A stretch of DNA of 40,587 nt from an uncultured Clostridia bacterium (GTDB lineage Bacteria; Bacillota; Clostridia; TANB77; CAG-508): positions 1 to 40,587 of the forward strand of contig CANQGU010000016.1 in NCBI GenBank assembly GCA_947623465.1, written 5' to 3'. This document shows, piece after piece, positions 17,176 to 24,727 of the stretch; the stretch's first letter is position 1; every line of letters starts with the position of its first letter. Both the position numbers and the translations under genes were made by a program. The notes beneath the pieces are model-generated. The model made no database searches. It saw only the letters and a list, made by a program, of their open reading frames with translations, and had not been told where the DNA came from.

Positions 17176-18946
17176 ATGTAAGAAATAATAAAGGTATTAC
17201 CTTAATGGTATTAATAATAATAATTATAGTTTTAATGATATTAACAAGTATTTCAATATCAAATTTTAAAAGTGAGTTAGATATAAGAAATGTAAACAAT
17301 TTATATAGTGACATAGAATCTATAAGCACTAAAGTATCAGATTATTATCTTGCAAATGATGCTTTGCCAATTTTAGAAGAAAATACTTATCTAAATAGTA
17401 GTGAAGAACTTGAGAAATTATTTTCTTCTAAAGGAGAGGCAGAAAAAGTTATTAATCCAAATGACGAAGGCCCATATTATGTAATAGATTTACATAAATT
17501 AGAAAACTTAACATTAAATTATGGAAAAGAATATTCAAATTGGACTAATGAAACTACATCTGAAAGTATAAGTGATATATATATAATAAATAAAGTAACT
17601 CATCAAATATATTATCCAAAAGGAATTAAATTAAGAAGGAAAATATATTTTACAAGAGGAGCAATTAGTACAACAGATGTTGAAGAAATATCTGCAGAAG
17701 AAAATGCAGAAGAATTTTCAAGAGAATTTGGAACTATAGATATAAAATTTTTATCAGGTACAACAAATAAAATAACAGATGGAACAGCAGCAAATGAGCC
17801 TGTTTTAGGAGAAAATATGACACCTGTAAAATATAATGCAGACACAAATACATGGGATGAAACAGGATCAGATAAAAAAGCGTGGGGATATAGTTATAAT
17901 GATACTTCAAAGACAAGTAAATGGGCAAATGCAGTAGTAAAAGATGATGGTGGAAATATAACTGGTTATTTTGTATGGATACCAAGATATGCCTATAAAA
18001 TAACATATCATAGTGGAAGTACAGAAGGAGAAATAATTGGATATTCAGATAGCAGAGGAATAGTAGACAAAGACGGAAAAGCAGTAGCAGGAAGTCAAAG
18101 CGATAGAAGAAATGCAGGAGATAACTTTATAGTTCATCCAGCATTTACAAATGATGTAGATGTTGGTGGTTGGGATAAAGAAGTATCTCGGAATTTGGGT
18201 TGCAAAATTTGAGGCAAGTGAAGAAGAAAGTGGTGGAGTAAATTTTCTACCAGGTGTTTCAAGTTTGAGAAATTTAAATATTGGAGATATGTATACACGA
18301 TCTGAAGATTATAATACAAAACTAAACAGCCATATGGTGAAAAATAGTGAGTGGGGAGCAGTTGCATATTTAAGTTATAGTAATTATGGAATAGGTTCTA
18401 AAGATAAGATTTCAATAAATAATAGTAAGGATTATTATACCGGAGGAAGTAATGATACTAAAACAATTTATTCAACAAATGTAAATCAAAGCACAACAGG
18501 AAATGAATATGGAGTGTTTGATATGAAAGGCTGTTGTTCAGAATATGTTGCAGCATACGTAAATAATGGAAACAGTAAAATAAGGTCAAATGGAAAATCG
18601 TTGACAAAAAGCGGAGAAGAAGATGTTACCAAAAGTACAAATAAAGTAACTGTATATGAAGCATCAAATAGCAAAACAGAAGAAACTGTGGATGATCAAG
18701 GATCAAATTATGATCTATCAGGAAAAAATAATTTTGGAGATGCATTATATGAAACATCTACAAGTGGTACAGTTGATAAGGGTTGGCAAGGAGGAGTTTC
18801 ACAGTATCCGTATCAAGAAAAACCATTCTTTCTTCGTAGTGGTATTTACAATAATGTTGATAATGGTGGTAATTTCTATTTTTATCTTTCTGGACGGAGA
18901 ATCTTTAGATTATAGGTCTTTTAGAATTACATTATGTATCAATTAA
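17172..18946 (+). CDS. Prepilin-like surface protein with formylglycine-enzyme-like fold, two CGG +1 sites
   Basis: The N-terminus, KGITLMVLIIIIIVLMIL, looks like a class III/type IV prepilin signal: a short basic leader, Gly before the cleavage point, then a hydrophobic helix, but without the usual Glu5. After a variable stretch (40-250) comes a formylglycine-generating-enzyme/sulfatase-modifying-like domain: YFVWIPRYAYKI, GIWVAKFEAS, NSEWGAVAYLSYS, GNEYGVFDMKGC, PFFLRSG, SFRITLCIN. Two in-frame CGG codons break it. Skipping the C at 18189 yields SGIWVAKFEAS; skipping the C at 18895 yields LSGGESLDYRSFRITLC, ending at TAA 18944-18946. 590 residues after both shifts. It overlaps the Lon-like gene by 4 bases. 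Adhesion or carbohydrate binding is a guess; catalytic residues were not identified. Confidence 0.85.
18189..18191 (+). other. +1 recoding site CGG-A to Gly, first in the prepilin/FGE-like gene
   Basis: In-frame CGG follows TCT (Ser339). Skipping C18189 gives GGA = Gly340 of the conserved GIWVAKFE motif. Frame 0 stops after six codons. Confidence 0.92.
18895..18897 (+). other. +1 recoding site CGG-A to Gly, second in the prepilin/FGE-like gene
   Basis: In-frame CGG follows GGA (Gly574). Skipping C18895 gives GGA = Gly575 and the family-typical ending SFRITLCIN. Frame 0 stops five codons later. Confidence 0.85.
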
Positions 18947-18953
18947 AATAAAA

Positions 18954-18990
18954 AACAGAATATATTCTATAAAATAGGATATGTTCTGTT
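18954..18990. terminator. Bidirectional terminator between convergent surface-protein and M23 genes
   Basis: AACAGAATATATTCT pairs with AGGATATGTTCTGTT over 15 positions with two G-U pairs, flanked by A-rich sequence on the left and T-rich on the right. It lies between two convergent stops 50 bases apart. Confidence 0.75.
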
Positions 18991-18997
18991 TCTTTGT

Positions 18998-19590
18998 TTA
19001 TGGTTTAACATATTCCAAAGGATTAACATATTCGCCATTAATTCTCATACCAAAATGTAAATGGGGCCCAGTTGTGGCTCCATTTGTGTGTCTTCCGAGT
19101 ACTATCTGTATATTTATTTCCGAGGGACATTATCAACATATTTTGGACCAACTTTCCCAATAATTTGACCTTTTTTTATTTTATCTCCAACACTCACAAT
19201 AAAATTAGGATTTGAGTGACAGTAAGAATATTGAATTTTACCATTATCTAAATTATCATCAGTTAAAGTAATTGTGTAACCACCTCCACCTAAAAATCCG
19301 TACAAAAGTAATGGTTCCATCTGTTACAGCAATGAATTCAAAACCTTCAGGAGCACCAATATCAACACCTTTATGATATGTTGATGCACCGACCTGTTGG
19401 AGCTTTACGCTTTCCAAAAGGTGAATTAATTCTTGTAATTCCGGGGTGCAGGCCACAAAAGTTCACCATTATCTACAAAATCAATAATACGAATATCATT
19501 AGAATTAGAATATGTTGGAATAAAAAATACACAAATAAAAATAGTTAGAATTAATACAATAATAAAAAAAGTATTAAAAATTTTATTTAT
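18998..19590 (-). CDS. M23 (LytM-type) zinc peptidase, five CGG +1 sites
   Basis: This is a membrane-anchored peptidoglycan endopeptidase of family M23. It becomes visible only when five in-frame CGG codons are each read as +1 Gly, at 19443, 19391, 19300, 19122 and 19097 (first bases). The 195-residue product then has an N-terminal anchor (about 2-22), ITRINSPFGKRKAPTGG, the zinc ligands His72 and Asp76 in YHKGVDIGAPEG, an intact core (GKIQYSYCHSNP), and the second zinc motif His175/His177 in GPHLHFGMRING. It ends NPLEYVKP. Every inserted base is a C directly before GGA or GGT. No ATG or GTG opens the frame; AGAGG precedes ATT/ATA codons at 19596-19588, so a rare ATT or ATA start is assumed. 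The promoter is not obvious. Confidence 0.88.
19095..19097 (-). other. +1 recoding site CGG-A to Gly, fifth in the M23 gene
   Basis: CGG follows ACT (Thr163). Skipping C19097 gives GGA = Gly164 and opens the frame that contains the HLH zinc motif. Confidence 0.9.
19120..19122 (-). other. +1 recoding site CGG-A to Gly, fourth in the M23 gene
   Basis: CGG follows CCT (Pro155). Skipping C19122 gives GGA = Gly156, then NKYTDST. Frame 0 is CGG AAA TAA, a near-immediate stop. Confidence 0.88.
19298..19300 (-). other. +1 recoding site CGG-A to Gly, third in the M23 gene
   Basis: CGG follows GTA (Val96). Skipping C19300 gives GGA = Gly97 and the sequence GFLGGGGYTITL. Frame 0 stops after about a dozen codons. 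Confidence 0.9.
19389..19391 (-). other. +1 recoding site CGG-T to Gly, second in the M23 gene
   Basis: CGG follows GGT (Gly66). Skipping C19391 gives GGT = Gly67 just before the first zinc motif YHKGVD. Frame 0 stops after five further codons. Confidence 0.9.
19441..19443 (-). other. +1 recoding site CGG-A to Gly, first in the M23 gene
   Basis: CGG follows CCC (Pro49). Skipping C19443 gives GGA = Gly50, then ITRINSPFG, the usual M23 entry strand. Frame 0 stops after four codons. The C run here is four long, so a homopolymer error is the only site-specific alternative. Confidence 0.82.
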
Positions 19591-19674
19591 AATAATCGCC
19601 TCTTTTCCAAAAAGGCATGAGAAAAATATATAAATAAAGTATAAAATGTAAATTTAATTTTGTCAATATGTAAG

Positions 19675-19833
19675 TAAGGGAAAGAATATTTATTTTTTTA
19701 TATATACATGACAGTTCCAATCACTTCGCAGGGGTCAAAAATCGAGTTATACCTCGTAGGGAGGGACCGCAGATTTTTGACATTGACCCTGCTATGGAAT
19801 GTATATATAAAAAAATAAATATTCTTTCCCTTA
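19675..19833. mobile_element. MITE-like element with 35-bp perfect terminal inverted repeats
   Basis: Arms 19675-19709 and 19799-19833 are exact reverse complements; both ends read TAAGGGAAAG/CTTTCCCTTA. If the outermost TA is a target duplication, the structure fits a non-autonomous element of the IS630/Tc1-mariner type. The 89-base interior also pairs with itself: TTCCA with TGGAA, GCAGGG with CCCTGC, GTCAAAAATC with GATTTTTGAC, and a tip CGAG-CTCG stem. It lies in the 350-base divergent gap between the M23 gene and the subtilase-like gene. The remainder of the gap is AT-rich promoter sequence. A structured RNA is the alternative. Confidence 0.6.
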
Positions 19834-19854
19834 GGGATTTATTATAAAAAAATC

Positions 19855-19883
19855 TTGCTATTTTTTTTAATTTAGAGTAGAAT
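19855..19883 (+). promoter_or_regulatory. Promoter for the subtilase-like gene
   Basis: TTGCTA at 19855-19860, a 17-base spacer, then TAGAAT at 19878-19883; 59 bases before the ATG. Confidence 0.6.
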
Positions 19884-19942
19884 ATAAATTGGTTAAAAAT
19901 GCAAATGAAAAAAACATATAAAAAATAAAAAGAGAGGGATAT

Positions 19943-22355
19943 ATGAGGAGAAAAACAAGAACAAAAGTAAAAAAATATCTAAAAATAATAGGAATAATTG
20001 TAGGAATAATTTTACTAGTTATAGGAATAATTTTTGCAATAAAATTAAGTAGAAGACCTGAAATATCCTATGAAGATGGATTAGTTGGAAAAAATCCATT
20101 TATAGAAATTACAATAGATTTAGCAAATAAAGAAGTAAAAAGAGATAATACAGAAACTTCATTAAGGGATGAATTTGATATTACAGAAGAACAAGAAAAT
20201 TTGGCATATACATCAGTAGAAGAAATGCAAAATTTGTTATCAGATTCTGTGTTTGACATTTCTCTTGATGGTCAAAAATTCACAATAAAAAATCAATATC
20301 AAACCAAAAAATTTATAGTAGAAGCAAATGAAGTAAAGCACAAAGTTGAAGGAGAAGAAATTACAGAGTTATCTCAAGGTATGTATCTTTTAAGTTTCTA
20401 TTCAGAAAGACTTACAAAAGCAATGTATAACTATTACCAAAATCAAGAATATATAAAACAAATATATAATGACGAAATCTTCATAGATGAACCTATTAAT
20501 GACATCTCACAAACAGTTTATGGAGATACTCGGAGTTACTCTAACTAAACACTCTTTAGGTGCAACTCAAATTGGTTTAGATAATTATCACAAAATAATA
20601 GATGAAAATGGAAATCCAAGAGATGTTGTAATTGGAATAGTTGGTTATGGAATAAATTATAGAAATGAATTTTTTGCATATAGAGTAAGTGATCAAAGCT
20701 ATAATTTTATGTTAGAAAACCAAAATATTGCAGAAACAATTCCTCAAGGAAGTAGAATTGCAGAAGTTTTAGTAGATTCAACAACACCTAATGTAAAAAT
20801 TATGCCATTAGTTACAGTAACAAAAGAAGGATATACTTCAATATGTAGTATAGCAAGAGCTATATCATTTGGAATAAAAAATTCAAATGTAATATGTTAT
20901 GAATTAATAAATAAAGAAAATGAAGTAATAAATAAAATGTTAGAAAGTGCTTTTAGAGAAAATGTGCCAGTATGTTGTGTCGCATCTTCTGAAAAAGATA
21001 ATTACCCATCAACACATGGAATGACAATAGCAACTTCATCTGTAGACAGAGATATGAATTTTTCAGATTATTCAGGTCAAGGAGATTTTATAGACTTTAC
21101 TGCACCAAGTACAGATATAGAAGAAATTTTTAATCCAAATTCAACAGTATCAAGATGGTCAGGACCCGGATATTCAAACGCTTTAATTGTTTCTTCAATT
21201 GCTTTAATTAAAACTTATAACATAGATGCTACAATACTTGACGTATACAATTTCTTAAGAAACTTTTGTATTGACTTAGGAGATGAAGGAAAAGACATAC
21301 TATATGGATATGGTTGCCCTAATTTTAAAGAAATAAAAATTTCAGATATAGATAAAGAAGCACCACAATTTAAACAAATTGAATATGAAAATGAAAATTG
21401 GGAAGTTATAAAGCAAGTAAAAATTGTTGCAGAAGATAATATTAGAATAAAGGCATGGGCTATAAATCAAACAGAAAATGAAGTAAAAGAAGAAGAATGG
21501 AAAGTTTTAGAAGAAGTTACTCCAAAATTAGATACAACCTATGATATTACAGAAAACGGAAAATATTATATATGGTTACAAGATACAGCAGGAAACACTA
21601 CTCGCGAGTCAATTCAAATTGATAAAATTGATAATAAACCACCTCAAATTGCATACACAATTGATACAAATACTTTATCACAAGGTTATGTAACAATAAA
21701 TGTAACTGCAGAAGACAGTGAAGTAGGTATGTATGACAGTCCATTTAGTTGGGACAAAATAACTTGGTCTCAAGAAAACGGTTCAAGAAGAGTAACAGAA
21801 AATGGAAGATATAAAGTTTATGCAGAAGACAATTTAGGAAACATTGGTGAGCTAGAAATATTAGTAAATTGCTTCCCTGAAGAAGGAATAGCAGAGATTC
21901 AAGAAGGAGATATTATAACAAATATAGAGGTTCCAGCAAATTGGACAGGAAATACAAATAATGCAGTTAAAATTACTTTAAATAAAGATATAGATATAGC
22001 TGGATGGCAAATTACAACAGCAGCTTATGCACCATATGATTTTGTTCAGGTTGAACAAAATACACCTCAAAATAACAATAATGAAAACAACAATAATAAT
22101 GATAGTAATAATAGTGAAAACAACGATCCTTCAATCAACGCAGTTTTACCAAACAATGTTGTAATAGATAATATAGTAAGAAGAACAGAAAACAACCAAC
22201 CAAACATAGAACCAATTGCTAATTTTGTACCAAGAACAGAACCGATAGTTATTACAACATCATTAGATGTTAATGTAAATTATTATTTATGGATAAAAGA
22301 TAGTAATGGAAATACTAGATATCAAAATTTCAAAATAATGAAAAAGAATATATAA
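19943..22355 (+). CDS. Membrane-anchored subtilase-fold protein lacking the catalytic triad, one CGG +1 site
   Basis: 803 residues after one recoding event. A single membrane helix (about 14-35) is followed by a propeptide-like region (to about 190), an S8 subtilase-like domain (about 195-470), two Ig-like segments (about 470-680), and an Asn-rich linker. At 20531-20533 CGG is skipped +1, giving YGDTGVTLTKHSLGATQIGL, matching the domain entry of clostridial subtilases. The landmarks are degenerate. The Asp strand reads IGIVGYGINYRN where families have VAVIDTGVD. The His motif is replaced by GSRIAEVLVD. AAGN is VASS, and GTSMA is replaced by SGPGYSNAL. It is therefore probably a pseudoprotease that keeps a binding or scaffold role. 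GAGAGGG precedes the ATG. Confidence 0.8.
20531..20533 (+). other. +1 recoding site CGG-A to Gly in the subtilase-like gene
   Basis: CGG follows ACT (Thr196). Skipping C20531 gives GGA = Gly197 and opens 606 further codons of the same protein. Frame 0 stops after four codons. Confidence 0.9.
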
Positions 22356-22427
22356 TGAATAAAGGAAAAGTATTTTAATGAGTAAATTATAAACATAATT
22401 AAAAACAAAAAAGGGAGGTATAGGAAT

Positions 22428-23429
22428 ATGCAATTTATAGAACAAATAAAACAAAGAGCAAAACAAAGTATAAAAACAATAATTCTTCCAGAAGCAGAAG
22501 ATGTAAGGATTTTGAAAGCAACAGAGCAGGTACTAAAAGAAAAATATGCTAACATTATTTTAATAGGAAATGAAGAACAAATAAATAAAAAAGCTAATGA
22601 AAATAAAATAAACATAGATGGAGCAAAAATTATAAATCAACTAACATCTGAAAAAAAAGAAGAATATATACAAAAACTTTATGAATTAAGAAAAGAAAAA
22701 GGTATGACAATAGAAAAAGCGGAAAAACTTATAGAAGAACCAATATATTTTGGTATGATGATGCTAAAAGAAAACGAAGCAGATGGCTTAGTATCTGGCG
22801 CTGCACACTCAACATCAGATACTCTAAGACCTGCACTTCAAATATTAAAGACAGCACAAGGAACAAAACTTGTTTCAGCATTTTTCGTAATGTGTGTGCC
22901 AAATTGTGAATATGGAGAAGATGGAGTGTTTGTATTTGGAGATTGTGGATTAAACGAAAATCCAAACTCTGATGAGCTTTCAGAAATTGCAATATCATCA
23001 AGTAAAAGCTTTAGACAATTAATTGGAAAAGAACCTAAAGTCGCAATGCTTTCATATTCAAGTAAAGGAAGTGCAAAATCAGAATTAACAGAAAAAGTAA
23101 TAGAAGCAACCAAGCTTTTAAAAGAAAAAGCGCCTGATTTAAAAGCAGATGGCGAATTACAAGTAGATAGTGCAATAATACCTGAAATTTCAAAATCAAA
23201 AGCACCTGAAAGCGAAATAGAAGGAAAAGCAAATGTTTTAATATTTCCAAATTTAGATGCAGGAAATATAGCTTACAAATTAGTTCAAAGATTAGCTAGA
23301 GCAGAAGCTTATGGACCACTTTGCCAGGGAATTGCAAAACCGGTAAATGATTTATCTCGTGGGTGTTCAGCAGAAGATATTGCAGGAGTTGTAGCAATAA
23401 CAGCTGTCCAAGCACAAGAACAAAAGTAA
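22428..23429 (+). CDS. pta: Phosphate acetyltransferase
   Basis: Pta interconverts acetyl-CoA and acetyl phosphate, the first step of fermentative acetate production. The 333-residue length is typical of the short single-domain form. Recognisable blocks are ILPEAEDVRILKA near the start, EADGLVSGAAHSTSDTLRPAL, FGDCGLNENP, AMLSYSSKGSAKSE, VDSAIIPEISKSKAP, and the C-terminal LIFPNLDAGNIAYKL. GGGAGG lies a few bases before the ATG. ackA follows after 77 bases, so the two likely form an acetate-ATP operon. The frame is intact. Confidence 0.96.
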   Translation: MQFIEQIKQRAKQSIKTIILPEAEDVRILKATEQVLKEKYANIILIGNEEQINKKANENKINIDGAKIINQLTSEKKEEYIQKLYELRKEKGMTIEKAEKLIEEPIYFGMMMLKENEADGLVSGAAHSTSDTLRPALQILKTAQGTKLVSAFFVMCVPNCEYGEDGVFVFGDCGLNENPNSDELSEIAISSSKSFRQLIGKEPKVAMLSYSSKGSAKSELTEKVIEATKLLKEKAPDLKADGELQVDSAIIPEISKSKAPESEIEGKANVLIFPNLDAGNIAYKLVQRLARAEAYGPLCQGIAKPVNDLSRGCSAEDIAGVVAITAVQAQEQK

Positions 23430-23506
23430 TTACATAGATTTTTAATTTTTAATAATAGAAAATAAAAAATATTAAGTTTATTACAAAAATTTAAGGAGGA
23501 AATAAA

Positions 23507-24697
23507 ATGAAAATATTAGTATTAAACTGTGGTAGTTCATCACTAAAATACCAATTAATCAACATGGAAACAGAAGAAGTTTTAGCTTCTGGAAAATATG
23601 AAAGAATAGGAGAACAAGAGGCATTTATTACACACAAAGCTTGTGGAAAAAAAGTAACAATAGAGCATGTTGCAATGGACCATACAGAAGCAATAGACTT
23701 TACTTTAAAACAATTAGTAAATCCAGAATATAAAGTAATAGATAGTCTAGACGAAGTAAATGCAATAGGACACAGATTAGTTCATGGAGGAGAAAAAATA
23801 ACTCAGTCAGTTGTAATAGATGACAATGTTGTAGAAGTATTAAAAGAATGCACAGACTTAGCACCACTTCATAATCCAGCAGGAATAATGGGAATAGAAG
23901 CATGTAAAAAAGTTATGCCAGGAAAACCAATGGTAGGAGTATTTGATACAGCATTCCATCAAACAATGCCAAAAGAAAATTATATATATCCAATTCCATA
24001 TGAATATTACGAAAAATATGGAATAAGAAAATATGGATTCCATGGAACATCACATATGTATGTATCAAACAGATTAGCCGAAATTTCTAATAGAGATATA
24101 AAAGACTTAAAAATAGTTACATGTCATTTAGGACAAGGTTCTAGTATATGTGCTGTAGATGGCGGAAAATCAATAGATACATCAATGGGACTTACTCCAC
24201 TTGGAGGAATTCCAATGGTTACAAGATCAGGAGATTTAGACCCATCAGTTGTAACATTTATAATGAAAAAAGAAAATTTAACTGCAGATGAAGTAGAAAG
24301 TGTATTAAACAAAAAATCTGGAGTACAAGGTATATCTGGATTAGCACCTGACTTTAGAGAAATAGAAGCTGCATCTTATACAGATAATGAAAAAGCTCAA
24401 ATTGCTATAAAAGAATTTACATATGCAATTGCAAGCTATATTGCAAAATATGCAGTAGCAATGGGAGGAGTAGACTCTATAATATTTACTGGTGGTGTTG
24501 GAGAAAACCAAATAAATATCCGTAAATGGATATGTGAAAAATTAGAATTTATGGGAGTAAAATTAGATATAAACGAAAACAATATGCGTGGAGAAGAAAA
24601 GAAAATATCAACTCCTGATTCAAAAGTAGAAGTTTATGTTATTCCAACAAACGAAGAACTTATGATTGCTAAAGAAACAGAAAGATTAGTAAAATAG
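23507..24697 (+). CDS. ackA: Acetate kinase
   Basis: AckA converts acetyl phosphate and ADP to acetate and ATP. The 396-residue protein starts KILVLNCGSSSLKYQLI, the family signature. It has HRLVHGGE, FDTAFHQTMP, KYGFHGTSHMYVS (with the catalytic-region His), GQGSSICAVDGGKSIDTSMG, and FTGGVGENQ. AAGGAGG is well placed before the ATG. With pta it forms the substrate-level phosphorylation pair expected of an anaerobic fermenter. Confidence 0.97.
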   Translation: MKILVLNCGSSSLKYQLINMETEEVLASGKYERIGEQEAFITHKACGKKVTIEHVAMDHTEAIDFTLKQLVNPEYKVIDSLDEVNAIGHRLVHGGEKITQSVVIDDNVVEVLKECTDLAPLHNPAGIMGIEACKKVMPGKPMVGVFDTAFHQTMPKENYIYPIPYEYYEKYGIRKYGFHGTSHMYVSNRLAEISNRDIKDLKIVTCHLGQGSSICAVDGGKSIDTSMGLTPLGGIPMVTRSGDLDPSVVTFIMKKENLTADEVESVLNKKSGVQGISGLAPDFREIEAASYTDNEKAQIAIKEFTYAIASYIAKYAVAMGGVDSIIFTGGVGENQINIRKWICEKLEFMGVKLDINENNMRGEEKKISTPDSKVEVYVIPTNEELMIAKETERLVK

Positions 24698-24727
24698 TTA
24701 TATTATAGAAAGGAATGCTATTTAAAA

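Noticed and set aside
20487..22355. Independent subtilase ORF starting at 20487
   Set aside because: Its first 15 codons overlap the upstream ORF in another frame and it has no ribosome binding site. It joins the upstream ORF through the CGG at 20531.
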